Notes: generated by a model from the sequence alone, not told the origin. A stretch of DNA of 22,364 nt from Candidatus Omnitrophota bacterium (GCA_023818995.1 JAMWDA010000004.1:1-22364), one strand, 5' to 3'; positions 1-7,806 are shown, counted from the stretch's first letter. Made by a program: numbers and translations.

Positions 1-1
1 G

Positions 2-805
2 GGTATTACTTTAGCTACCGATGCGTATGGTCCGGTAGCTGATAATGCTGGTGGTAATGCTGAGATGTCCTGTTTAGATGAGAAAGTTAGGCAAAGAACA
101 GATGCTTTAGATGCTTTAGGTAATACTACAGCGGCCACAGGTAAAGGATTTGCTATTGGTTCAGCAGCTTTAACGGCATTAGCTCTTATAGTTGCTTATT
201 TTGACAGAATAATTTCTTTAGGGAAGACATTGGATAACAATTTTATGAACCCGCGATTAATAGGAGGATTATTTGTAGGAGCGATGCTTCCTTTTCTTTT
301 CTGTGCCTTGACGATGAGAGCTGTGGGTAGAGCTGCTGGTAAAGTAGTTATAGAAGTAAGGAGACAATTCAAGGAAATAGAAGGATTAATGGAAGGTAAA
401 GCAAAGGCAGATTATGCTCGTTGCGTAAGTATAGTTACTGCTGTAGCCCAGAAAGAGATGATTCTTCCTACACTGCTCGCTGTGGTTTCTCCTATTCTTG
501 GAGGTATTATTATGGGGTTAGAAGCAGAAGTAGGATTACTTTGTGGAGCATTAGTTTCCGGGTTCGTATTAGCTCTGCTAATGGCTAATTCAGGTTGTAT
601 CTGGGATAATGCTAAAAAGTATATAGAGGCAGGTAATTTGGGAGGGAAAGGTTCACCCGCTCATAAAGCAAGTGTAGTAGGAGATACTGTGGGTGATCCT
701 TTCAAAGATACCGCTGGTCCAAGTCTAAATATCCTTATAAAATTGATGTCTATGGTTTCTATCGTTTTTGCTTCTTTTATTATAGCAAATACCATTTTTA
801 AATAG
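2..805 (+). CDS. hppA: Membrane-bound pyrophosphatase (ion-pumping), C-terminal part
   Basis: The open frame enters from the left edge and reads [18 protein letters not shown] before the first ATG at 65, so the gene is 5'-truncated by the window. Membrane pyrophosphatases hydrolyse cytosolic pyrophosphate and pump H+ and/or Na+ across the inner membrane. Family signatures visible here are the [14 protein letters not shown] segment, several long hydrophobic helices, and the C-terminal [17 protein letters not shown] metal-pyrophosphate loop followed by a last helix. In the GNTT segment, Ala and Gly stand where the K+-independent subfamily has Lys and Thr, so this should be a K+-dependent enzyme. 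The residues that separate Na+ from H+ pumps lie upstream of the window and cannot be read. The next gene has its own promoter immediately downstream. Confidence 0.95.
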   Translation, partial: GITLATDAYGPVADNAGGNAEMSCLDEKVRQRTDALDALGNTTAATGKGFAIGSAALTALALIVAYFDRIISLGKTLDNNFMNPRLIGGLFVGAMLPFLFCALTMRAVGRAAGKVVIEVRRQFKEIEGLMEGKAKADYARCVSIVTAVAQKEMILPTLLAVVSPILGGIIMGLEAEVGLLCGALVSGFVLALLMANSGCIWDNAKKYIEAGNLGGKGSPAHKASVVGDTVGDPFKDTAGPSLNILIKLMSMVSIVFASFIIANTIFK

Positions 806-813
806 AAAATAAA

Positions 814-841
814 TTGACATAATTTATGGAAGGTATATAAT
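814..841 (+). promoter_or_regulatory. Consensus sigma70-type promoter of the PilZ/omptin pair
   Basis: A perfect -35 hexamer TTGACA (814-819) is followed after 16 bp by a perfect -10 hexamer TATAAT (836-841). The expected start of transcription is about 847-850, and the PilZ ATG begins at 850, so the mRNA would have essentially no 5' leader. No Shine-Dalgarno sequence precedes this ATG. Confidence 0.85.
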
Positions 842-849
842 TAAAGTGA

Positions 850-1221
850 ATGGATTATAATCAAAACCAATATAGGGGAGAAGAAAGAAGAAAGTATAAG
901 AGAGAAGGTTATTTTTCTCCTATAAAATGTTTTATTAATGAAGAAGACTCTTTAGTAGAAACAGCTATTTCCTACAATGTTTCTGAAGGTGGGATTGGAA
1001 TAATTGTTAAAAATGATAAACCGATAGGTAAAAATTTATCTCTAATTTTATATTTACCCCAATTAAATTCTCTCTTCCAGTTAAAAGGAAAAGTTATAAA
1101 TAGTAGAGGTTTCCCTTCTAATACTCAGGGAAAAATAGAATTTGAGTTGGGTATAGAATTTATAGATATAAACCAAGAAGATAGAGATAAGATAAGAGAA
1201 TATTTAAAAATTAATGTATAA
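850..1221 (+). CDS. PilZ domain protein
   Basis: This is a small cytosolic protein of 123 residues, essentially one PilZ domain. The cyclic-di-GMP motifs are present: the RxxxR pair is Arg14 and Arg18 (RKYKR), and the (D/N)xSxxG motif is Asn43, Ser45 and Gly48 (NVSEGG). The rest alternates short beta strands, as expected for a PilZ barrel, and ends in a short helix. PilZ proteins bind cyclic-di-GMP and pass the signal to motility, secretion or envelope targets; the partner is not visible. The gene starts directly at a consensus promoter and is followed 9 bp later by the omptin-family gene, which has a strong Shine-Dalgarno sequence, so the two are probably co-transcribed. Confidence 0.85.
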   Translation: MDYNQNQYRGEERRKYKREGYFSPIKCFINEEDSLVETAISYNVSEGGIGIIVKNDKPIGKNLSLILYLPQLNSLFQLKGKVINSRGFPSNTQGKIEFELGIEFIDINQEDRDKIREYLKINV

Positions 1222-1230
1222 GGGGGGAAG

Positions 1231-2523
1231 ATGAAAAATAGATGTATATATTTTTTTATCCTTTTTTTGTTTTATCCTTTGTTAGTATTTTCTAACGAGA
1301 ATAGTGTATCTCGAGAAAAGATAATTAGCGATTATTTGGATAGATACGAGAATATTAGAGACGAGAGATTAACTTTGATAGATAAATCTAAAGATATTTT
1401 TGCTCAATTACCTAAGAAAACAGATCCTGGGGGATCTTCACCTCAAGAAAAAAGTGAAAGAAAAGAGGGGATTTTCAAAGATCTAAGAGAAGATATTCAA
1501 GAGTTTTTAGGAGGAAAAGATTACTATGCCGCTTTTAGTTTCTTGAGATTTAGCTATATAAAAGGTGATCAAACATATCATACTAGTTTTGATAATTCTC
1601 AAGAGTATGGTGGGCATGGAGAAAGTGAATTGGAGTGGGAATTAGATAACATTCTTTGTGGAGTAGGTTTAACTTTGGGTTATCGTTATGATAAAGATGA
1701 GAAGAGAGATAAAGCAAAGCTTTATTTAGAATTTTTAACCAATGTTGATAAAAAAACAGGGATTATGAAAGATTCTGATTGGATTGAATACGATGTAGAG
1801 TTCTTAGATGCAATGTACGATTTAGTTGATGATGGTCTTTTAAATGGGAGCGATTCCGCACCTTATCCTACGTGGAATCAATCGGGAAAAGATATTTATT
1901 CTGAATCTGATGTGAAGATGGATAGGGGTAACGTCTTTGATATTTATTATCTTTATAATTTTATTATGACTCCTAAGATGAGTTTAGGATTTTTAGGAGG
2001 ATATAAGTATCAGAAATTTGAGCTATCCGCATGGAATGCTAACCAGGTAGGTTACGGTCCCTATGCTAACGATTTTACGTTTACTGATACTAATAATTGG
2101 AAATGGGGTATTTACGAAACAAGACAACATATACCCTATATAGGTGTAAATTTAGGTTGGTATCCTCAGGATAAACTTAAGTTAGATTTTAAGTTTGCCT
2201 ATTCTGATTGGATAAGAATTAAAGATAAAGATATACATCTTTATCCTGATAGCGATGTTGCTTATGGTTACGATAGGGATATGGTAAGTAAAGCAAGTTT
2301 AAAAGGGGATGTTTATTTAGGAGAGATTGTGGGAAGTTGGAATTTTCTACCTCAATGGAGTTTTAACTTAGGTGCAGGATATACAAAGATTGATACTAAA
2401 GGTAAAATTCATCAAGAGCATTATATAGATGGCATCCTGTTTGCCATCTCCGAGGAGTCAATATACGATAAAGTTACATCAAAATATTGGATGATTAATT
2501 CTTCTATATCTTATCAGTTCTAA
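1231..2523 (+). CDS. Omptin-family outer-membrane protease
   Basis: A signal peptide spans roughly residues 1-21 (hydrophobic core FFILFLFYPLLVF). It is followed by a charged, probably helical segment at about 25-95 and then amphipathic beta strands to the end. The barrel resembles OmpT. The pattern DSDW at 181-184 matches the OmpT DQDW that carries Asp83/Asp85, and DKDIH with Asp334 and His336 matches the OmpT Asp210/His212 pair. IPYIGVNLGW (301-310) and YSDW (324-327) match strands next to that site. The last residue is Phe430 after SYQ, a typical outer-membrane assembly signal. At 430 residues it is over 100 longer than OmpT, mostly from the N-terminal segment and longer loops. Omptins cleave peptides at the cell surface; the substrate is unknown here. 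A very strong ribosome site, AGGGGGGAAG, abuts the ATG. The assignment rests on motif alignment by eye. Confidence 0.72.
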   Translation: MKNRCIYFFILFLFYPLLVFSNENSVSREKIISDYLDRYENIRDERLTLIDKSKDIFAQLPKKTDPGGSSPQEKSERKEGIFKDLREDIQEFLGGKDYYAAFSFLRFSYIKGDQTYHTSFDNSQEYGGHGESELEWELDNILCGVGLTLGYRYDKDEKRDKAKLYLEFLTNVDKKTGIMKDSDWIEYDVEFLDAMYDLVDDGLLNGSDSAPYPTWNQSGKDIYSESDVKMDRGNVFDIYYLYNFIMTPKMSLGFLGGYKYQKFELSAWNANQVGYGPYANDFTFTDTNNWKWGIYETRQHIPYIGVNLGWYPQDKLKLDFKFAYSDWIRIKDKDIHLYPDSDVAYGYDRDMVSKASLKGDVYLGEIVGSWNFLPQWSFNLGAGYTKIDTKGKIHQEHYIDGILFAISEESIYDKVTSKYWMINSSISYQF

Positions 2524-2536
2524 CATCAATAACCTA

Positions 2537-2581
2537 ACCAACTATTTATACCCTTTTTAAATAGTGGTATAATTATTTTTT
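2537..2581 (+). terminator. Putative intrinsic terminator after the omptin gene
   Basis: Arms ACTATTTA (2541-2548) and TAAATAGT (2558-2565) are perfect complements. The stem can extend by ACC/GGT across a single bulged A at 2540. A run of six T lies at 2576-2581, about seven bases beyond the stem. The stem is AT-rich and the T-run is not immediately adjacent, so efficiency is uncertain. The right arm overlaps a promoter-like element for rlmN. Confidence 0.5.
2545..2573 (+). promoter_or_regulatory. Extended -10 promoter upstream of rlmN
   Basis: TGGTATAAT (2565-2573) is an extended -10 element with a perfect TATAAT (2568-2573). A weak -35, TTTATA (2545-2550), lies 17 bp upstream. Transcription would start near 2580, giving a leader of about 48 bases that contains the ribosome site AGGGAG (2616-2621), six bases before the rlmN ATG. 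Confidence 0.5.
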
Positions 2582-2627
2582 CCCATCTATTTTTTATAAA
2601 TACTATAATAAATTTAGGGAGTATATT

Positions 2628-3659
2628 ATGAAGGATATTAAAGATTATTCTTACGAAGAATTGAGAAAAATTTTAGAAGAGGAAGGTTTTCTTCCCTTCT
2701 ATGCCAAACAGATTTTCTCTTGGATTTATAAAAAGCGAGTAGAAGATTTTAACAAGATGACAGATATATCTCAAAGTTGTCGTGCTTTTTTAAAGAAAAA
2801 TTTCTTTTTTTCTTCACTTGAATTAGTTAAGGAAGAAACATCTTGCGATGGCACAAGAAAGTTTCTTTTCCAGTTAGATGATAATTACCGTATAGAGACT
2901 GTAGTTATCCCTGAGAGTAAAAGAAAAACGCTTTGTGTATCTACACAGGTAGGATGTAGATTTAGATGTAGTTTCTGTGTAAGTGGATTGACGGGATTTA
3001 AACGAAACTTAAGAGTTTCCGAGATAGTTAATCAGTACCTGTATGTTAGAGATTGGATGGGTAAGAACAGTATAACTAATATTGTATTTATGGGTATAGG
3101 TGAGCCCTTAGACAATTTTGAAAATGTGGTAAAGAGTATTAGAATATTTCAAAACCCATGGGGAATATATTTTGGCAAAAGAAGGATCTGTGTTTCTACA
3201 ATAGGGTTACTACCAAAGATAATTGAATTTTACAAGTTAAATTTAGGTATTAAATTATCTATTTCTTTGCATAGTGCTAATTCCCAAAAACGACTTAAAC
3301 TTATGCCGGGGGTAAAAGATAACCCCTTAGAAGAGTTAATATCTACACTTAAAAAGTGCTCAAAAAAAGATAAATTTCCTTTAACTTTTGAATACATTAT
3401 GATAGGAGGGGTTAATTCTTCTATAGATGATGCTAAGGAGTTAGCTAATTTAGTTAAAGGATGGAATTGTAAGATAAATTTAATCCCTTATAACCCCTCT
3501 CGCTTTTTTTCTTGGCAGGTTCCTTCTCAAAATGATATAGAACAATTTAAGGATGTTCTAAAAAAGCAAAATGTTTTTTTTACTTTAAGAAAATCCAAGG
3601 GACAAGATATTTTAGCCAGTTGTGGTCAGTTAAGAGCAGAATCTAAAGAATTTGATTAA
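2628..3659 (+). CDS. rlmN: Dual-specificity 23S rRNA/tRNA adenosine C2 methyltransferase RlmN
   Basis: RlmN is a radical SAM enzyme that methylates C2 of an adenosine in 23S rRNA and in some tRNAs. The 343-residue length is usual. The [4Fe-4S] motif is CRFRCSFC with Cys110, Cys114 and Cys117. MGIGEPL (155-161) is the SAM-contact motif of the family. The substrate-crosslinking C-terminal Cys is Cys332 in GQDILASCGQL. The N-terminal helical domain (about 1-95) has the YAKQIFSWIY pattern typical of RlmN. A good ribosome site, AGGGAG, precedes the ATG. RlmN is preferred over Cfr because the whole sequence follows the housekeeping pattern, but Cfr-like activity cannot be excluded from sequence alone. 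It appears to head a run of five plus-strand genes. Confidence 0.93.
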   Translation: MKDIKDYSYEELRKILEEEGFLPFYAKQIFSWIYKKRVEDFNKMTDISQSCRAFLKKNFFFSSLELVKEETSCDGTRKFLFQLDDNYRIETVVIPESKRKTLCVSTQVGCRFRCSFCVSGLTGFKRNLRVSEIVNQYLYVRDWMGKNSITNIVFMGIGEPLDNFENVVKSIRIFQNPWGIYFGKRRICVSTIGLLPKIIEFYKLNLGIKLSISLHSANSQKRLKLMPGVKDNPLEELISTLKKCSKKDKFPLTFEYIMIGGVNSSIDDAKELANLVKGWNCKINLIPYNPSRFFSWQVPSQNDIEQFKDVLKKQNVFFTLRKSKGQDILASCGQLRAESKEFD

Positions 3660-3674
3660 TTATTAACCTTTTGA

Positions 3675-3689
3675 CCACCCGCCGGGTGG
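3675..3689. repeat. GC-rich palindrome between rlmN and the PflX-like gene
   Basis: CCACCCG (3675-3681), one base, then CGGGTGG (3683-3689) form a perfect inverted repeat made almost only of G and C. It lies 15 bases after the rlmN stop codon, in very AT-rich surroundings. As RNA it would give a 6 bp stem with a three-base loop, or it could be a protein-binding site. No T-run follows on either strand, so it is not a standard terminator. I saw no second copy in the window. Confidence 0.6.
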
Positions 3690-3718
3690 AAATGAAGGGA
3701 AAGGATTTATCTGTATTT

Positions 3719-4609
3719 ATGTCATATATAGAGCTCTACAAAAAGGGTATTTTAGAAGATATTAAGAATAAACTTCTAGAACAACTAAAGAATTGTAGAT
3801 TGTGTCCTCGTCAATGTAAGGTGAATAGAGCGGATAATCAATTAGGTTTCTGTAAGACAGGTAGGTTTGCTAAAGTAGATAGTTTTTTCCTGCATTTTGG
3901 GGAAGAACCAGAATTAGTAGGTAAGGGTGGTTCGGGAACAATATTTTTTTCTAACTGTAATTTAGGCTGCATATACTGTCAAAATTATACTATATCTCAT
4001 TTAGGGGAAGGCAAAGTAGTCTCTCCTAAGGAGTTAGCAGAGATTATGCTTAATTTACAAAAGAGAGGAGCGGAAAATATCAATTTTGTTACTCCTACCC
4101 ACGTTTTACCTCAGATTTTAGAAGCATTGATTATAGCTATAGAAGGTGGGTTAACACTACCATTAGTCTATAACTGTGGTGGTTACGAAAGTGTAGAAAT
4201 TCTTTCCCTTATTAAAGGAGCATTTGATATATATATGCCTGATATTAAATATTCAGATAATGCTATTGGTTTAAGATTTTCTTCTGTTCCCGATTATTGG
4301 GATAAAGTTAAAGAGGCAGTAATTAAAATGCATAACGATGTAGGAGATTTAGTGATAGAAAAAGGTGTAGCTAAAAAAGGGTTACTGGTAAGACACCTTG
4401 TTTTACCCCATAGATTAGCAGGTTCTTTTGCTATTTTAGATTTTATAAAGGAGAATATTTCTTCTTGTACCTATGTTAATATAATGGGCCAGTATCATCC
4501 TTGTTACAAAGCAGGTGAAATTTTTGAGTTGACAAGAAGAATTAATAAGGAAGAATATTTAGAGGTGGTTAATTATGCGAAGAGAATAGGTTTATATAGA
4601 GGTTTTTAA
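3719..4609 (+). CDS. PflX-type radical SAM protein
   Basis: This protein belongs to the radical SAM group annotated as PflX or 'pyruvate formate-lyase activating enzyme-like', whose substrate is not established. The radical SAM motif is CNLGCIYC, three cysteines in CxxxCxxC spacing. An N-terminal Cys cluster (CRLCPRQC plus a later GFC) could hold a second iron-sulfur centre or zinc. HVLPQ and PDIKY are further family-type segments. The chosen ATG gives MSYIELYKKG, which resembles the usual family N-terminus. In-frame alternatives are ATG 3692 and TTG 3671; the latter would run through the GC palindrome. The ribosome signal AAAGGA (3700-3705) is rather far from 3719, so the start is not settled. 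The gene sits between rlmN and a flavin reductase-like gene. No glycyl-radical enzyme is present in the window to be its target. Confidence 0.82.
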   Translation: MSYIELYKKGILEDIKNKLLEQLKNCRLCPRQCKVNRADNQLGFCKTGRFAKVDSFFLHFGEEPELVGKGGSGTIFFSNCNLGCIYCQNYTISHLGEGKVVSPKELAEIMLNLQKRGAENINFVTPTHVLPQILEALIIAIEGGLTLPLVYNCGGYESVEILSLIKGAFDIYMPDIKYSDNAIGLRFSSVPDYWDKVKEAVIKMHNDVGDLVIEKGVAKKGLLVRHLVLPHRLAGSFAILDFIKENISSCTYVNIMGQYHPCYKAGEIFELTRRINKEEYLEVVNYAKRIGLYRGF

Positions 4610-4623
4610 CAAGGAAGGTAACT

Positions 4624-5172
4624 ATGAAGAGAGAGGTTAATAAGGAAAGGATTAATCGATTAATTAATTGTGGTATGGTTATGCTTATAAGTTGTGCTTA
4701 TAAAGATAAGAGAAATATTACTACCTGTGCTTGGCATATGCCTGTTTCAAGAGTTCCTTCAGTAGTTGGGATAGCTTTAGCTAAAAGACATTTTTCTTCT
4801 GAGCTAATAAATAAAAAACACGAGTTTATTATTAATATTCCCCCCTGGACATTATTGGACAAAGTTATAGCCTGTGGTTCTTTAACCGGTTGGGAGGTAG
4901 ATAAGTTTAAGATAACAGCTTTAACTTGTGATAAAGCGCATAGTTTGGTAAGTACTCCCAAAATTTCTGAATGTATTGGGCATATAGAATGTGTAGTTAT
5001 CGATGTGAAAGAGATAGGTGACCACTTTATATTTTTAGGAGAAGCTATATATGCTGAGGCAGAAGATAATTATTTTAAAGATAACTTCTGGGATACTTCT
5101 TGCGTTGATTTAATATTCCATTTAGGTGGTAAATATTTTTTTAAATCTTCACCTTATGTTGAGTTTAAATAA
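4624..5172 (+). CDS. Flavin reductase-like (FMN-binding split barrel) protein
   Basis: The 182-residue protein has the fold pattern of the flavin reductase-like family. An N-terminal strand (GMVMLISCAY) leads to the ITTCAWHMPVSRVP segment, which is typical of FMN contact, followed by VVGIALAKRHFSSELI and FIINIPP. The C-terminal half carries the conserved GHIECVV and HFIFLGEA strands. Members use FMN for electron transfer or oxygen-linked chemistry, often under anaerobic conditions; the partner cannot be told. A ribosome site, AAGGAAGG, lies just upstream of the ATG, and the gene is 14 bp after the PflX-like gene and 2 bp before the m5C methyltransferase. That arrangement implies co-transcription but not a shared pathway. 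Confidence 0.8.
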   Translation: MKREVNKERINRLINCGMVMLISCAYKDKRNITTCAWHMPVSRVPSVVGIALAKRHFSSELINKKHEFIINIPPWTLLDKVIACGSLTGWEVDKFKITALTCDKAHSLVSTPKISECIGHIECVVIDVKEIGDHFIFLGEAIYAEAEDNYFKDNFWDTSCVDLIFHLGGKYFFKSSPYVEFK

Positions 5173-5174
5173 AG

Positions 5175-6119
5175 ATGAAAGATACAGTTTATAAATTACC
5201 TCAGGAATTTTTAATAAGACTAAGAGAAATCTATCCCTCTTATTATTCTCAGATTTGTAATACATTTATGTCTAAAAAAGAACAGAGTTTTCGTATAAAT
5301 TATTTAAAGATAGATTTATCTAAGTTGAAGCAAGAGTTAGCTAAAGAGAATATAAGATATAAAGAACTCATATGGCCACAAGGTGGATTTATTTTAAAGA
5401 GCGATTTAAGAGTTCTCCAGAAAACAAACCTTTATCGTCAAGGTTACATATATATTCAGAATGTTTCCAGTATGATACCCCCTCTTGTGCTTTTTCCTCA
5501 ACCTACCGATAAGATATTAGACCTTTGTGCTGCACCAGGAGCAAAAACTACCCAGATAGCTTCTTTAGTAGGTAGAGAATGTGAGATAATAGCTGTAGAG
5601 AAAATAAGAACGCGTTACTATAAACTCCTTACCAACTTAGAAATTCAAGGAGCAAACTTTGTTAAACCTCTTCTTTATGATGGGTTATGGATAAGGAAAA
5701 AATTTCCTGATTATTTTGATAAAATTCTTTTAGATGCTCCTTGTTCTGCTGAGGGTCGTTTTTACGTATTAAACCCAAGGAGTTTTAAGTATTGGAAGTA
5801 TCGTAAAGTTAAAGAGATGACACATAAGCAGAAAAGATTACTTGCTTCCGCAATTCACTCTTTAAAGCCTCAAGGTATACTGGTTTACTCTACTTGCACT
5901 TTTTCTCCTGAGGAGAACGAGGAAATGGTAGATTGGGCATTAAATAAGTTTAAAGATAGTTTAGAACTTTTACCTGTGGATATTCCCTTGAAGAATGCTA
6001 TAGCTGGTCTTTTAAAATGGCGAAATAAAAAGTTTTCTCAGAGTTTGAAACTTACCTGTAGAATTATTCCCGATAATTGTATGGAAGGTTTTTTTATTGC
6101 TAAATTTAAGAAATTATAA
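5175..6119 (+). CDS. RsmB/NOP2-family RNA cytosine-5 methyltransferase
   Basis: The enzyme should methylate C5 of cytosine in rRNA or tRNA using SAM. The SAM-binding loop is LDLCAAPGAKTTQIA (115-129). Motif IV is DAPCS with Cys190, and motif VI is YSTCTFSPEENE with catalytic Cys241; the family uses this two-cysteine arrangement. The N-terminal part (1-95) resembles the RNA-recognition domain of the RsmF/NSUN type. The protein stops at 314 residues, so it lacks the extra C-terminal PUA-like domain of E. coli RsmF and the NusB-like domain of RsmB; the target base is therefore uncertain. The ATG begins two bases after the preceding stop and has no convincing Shine-Dalgarno sequence, suggesting coupling to upstream translation. 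Confidence 0.9.
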   Translation: MKDTVYKLPQEFLIRLREIYPSYYSQICNTFMSKKEQSFRINYLKIDLSKLKQELAKENIRYKELIWPQGGFILKSDLRVLQKTNLYRQGYIYIQNVSSMIPPLVLFPQPTDKILDLCAAPGAKTTQIASLVGRECEIIAVEKIRTRYYKLLTNLEIQGANFVKPLLYDGLWIRKKFPDYFDKILLDAPCSAEGRFYVLNPRSFKYWKYRKVKEMTHKQKRLLASAIHSLKPQGILVYSTCTFSPEENEEMVDWALNKFKDSLELLPVDIPLKNAIAGLLKWRNKKFSQSLKLTCRIIPDNCMEGFFIAKFKKL

Positions 6120-6123
6120 TTTG

Positions 6124-7806
6124 ATGAATGTTCTTCTTATTGTGCCACCAATACAAGATTCATTTTTTACCATCAAACGTAATTTTCCTTTAGGTATTCT
6201 TTATTTAGCGACAGTTTTAAAAGAAGAGGGTATCAAAGTTAAACTACTGAATTCTTTAGAAGAAAATAAGAAATTTTCTTTAACTTTCCCAAAAGAGTTT
6301 AATTATCTAAAAAGGTACTACAAGTCTAATAAATTACCCTTTAGCCTTTTTCAAGGTTTCTTTCATTTTGGTTTAACCTATGAGGAAATATCCAATGTGG
6401 TAAGAGCTTATAATCCTCAAATTGTAGGTATTTCTGCAAATTTTTCTCCATATTTTTTCTCTGCCTTAGAAGTTGCTCGGAGAGTTAAAGAAATAAATAA
6501 GAATATTACTGTAGTTGTAGGAGGCAGAGTTGCTACAGAGTTCCCTGAGTTTGTATTAGGTTACCTTTATATTGATTTTGCTATCAGGGGGGAAGGAGAA
6601 TTCGCTTTAAGTAAATTGTGTAAAGGATTAGCCAAAGGTAGTTTAGGTAGAATAGGCGGTTTATGTTATCGGGTTAACAATAAAATAAAAATATCTTCTC
6701 AAATCCAAATCATCAAAGACTTAGATGGACTTCCCTTAGTAGATAGGAGACTGTTCAATTATAGAAATTATAAATTTAATGGATTAATTTCTACAGCGAT
6801 AATTGCTTCGCGGGGCTGTTATTTAGGTTGTCGTTTCTGTAGCATAAAGGAGCCATTTAGAGCACGGAGTGTAGAGAAAATTTTAGAGGAGATGAAAAGC
6901 GCCTATTCTTTAGGTATAAGACATTTTAATTTTGAAGATGATAATATAAACCTCCATCCTCAAAAAGAAAAGTTAGTAGATTTAATAATTTCCCATTTTT
7001 CTAATAGAAATGAGAAGATAAAGGTATCTTTTATGAATGGTATAATGGCTAAAGGTTTAAGCAAAAGATTGATAGATAAATTGTTAATGTGTGGTTTAAC
7101 CCATATAGATTTTTCTTTAGTAAGTAGTAACAAGAGATTACGGCTTTACCTTGGTAGAAGAGAGGAAAATAAAATTATGATTTCAAAGACAAATTATTTA
7201 GCACAAAAAGGTGTGCCCGTTACCATTCATTTTATCACAGGTTTCCCTTCGCAAAAATTCAGAGATGCTTTAAAAGATATAATTTACTTAAGTAAACAAA
7301 GGGCATTTTTAGGTATAAGCATATTTTATCCCGTCTTGGGTAAAGGGTTATTAAATGAGCAAGCTAACTTAGATTATATTAAAAATAACATTATATTTTT
7401 TCGTAGTAGCTTTGCATATTTTGATAGAGATATTAGCCGAGATAGGATATTTTTTCTTTTTTATATTGCCCGAATAGTTAATTTTGTTAAATTAATTATT
7501 GATATCTACAATTTGAATAATGAGAATTTTTACCCATTTATTTATAAATTTAAGAATTCAAATTTAAATAAAAGTTATATTATCAGCGATAAAAAAATAG
7601 ATAGGATTACTTTAGGTATAATGGCACTTAATAAGATTCTGGAGGAAAGAACTATTTTTAGGGCAATTTCCAGGAAAGATAAAGATAAATTCGTTTACCA
7701 ATTTATTAAAGAAGATTTTATTTCACCTAAGGATTTAAATCTATTGTTTAAGAATAAATTGAAAATTAGAGGAGTAAAAACTAATAATTATATATTTTTA
7801 GGTTAA
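6124..7806 (+). CDS. Cobalamin-binding-domain radical SAM protein, substrate unknown
   Basis: The first ~190 residues form a Rossmann-like B12-binding domain (MNVLLIVPP, IVGISANFSP, VVVGGRVATEFPE, then FAIRGEGE). No DxHxxG base-off motif is visible, as in the BchE-like class. A radical SAM domain follows, with RGCYLGCRFC at Cys232, Cys236 and Cys239, then strands such as HFNFEDDNI and HIDFSLVS. The last ~100 residues are not recognised. Such enzymes do methylations, ring formations or other radical steps in lipid, cofactor or natural-product synthesis. The ATG lies four bases after the previous stop; an in-frame TTG at 6097 lies inside the upstream gene and is unlikely to be used. There is no clear Shine-Dalgarno sequence. 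It ends this plus-strand run and meets the minus-strand lipid ligase gene 17 bp away. Confidence 0.85.
   Translation: MNVLLIVPPIQDSFFTIKRNFPLGILYLATVLKEEGIKVKLLNSLEENKKFSLTFPKEFNYLKRYYKSNKLPFSLFQGFFHFGLTYEEISNVVRAYNPQIVGISANFSPYFFSALEVARRVKEINKNITVVVGGRVATEFPEFVLGYLYIDFAIRGEGEFALSKLCKGLAKGSLGRIGGLCYRVNNKIKISSQIQIIKDLDGLPLVDRRLFNYRNYKFNGLISTAIIASRGCYLGCRFCSIKEPFRARSVEKILEEMKSAYSLGIRHFNFEDDNINLHPQKEKLVDLIISHFSNRNEKIKVSFMNGIMAKGLSKRLIDKLLMCGLTHIDFSLVSSNKRLRLYLGRREENKIMISKTNYLAQKGVPVTIHFITGFPSQKFRDALKDIIYLSKQRAFLGISIFYPVLGKGLLNEQANLDYIKNNIIFFRSSFAYFDRDISRDRIFFLFYIARIVNFVKLIIDIYNLNNENFYPFIYKFKNSNLNKSYIISDKKIDRITLGIMALNKILEERTIFRAISRKDKDKFVYQFIKEDFISPKDLNLLFKNKLKIRGVKTNNYIFLG

Noticed and set aside
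4698..4961. Minus-strand open frame of 87 codons
   Set aside because: It lies entirely antisense to the flavin reductase-like gene, has no recognisable domain and no ribosome site.
6097..6123. TTG start adding nine residues to the cobalamin radical SAM protein
   Set aside because: It lies inside the upstream methyltransferase gene and precedes the standard MNVLLIVPP opening of the B12 domain.
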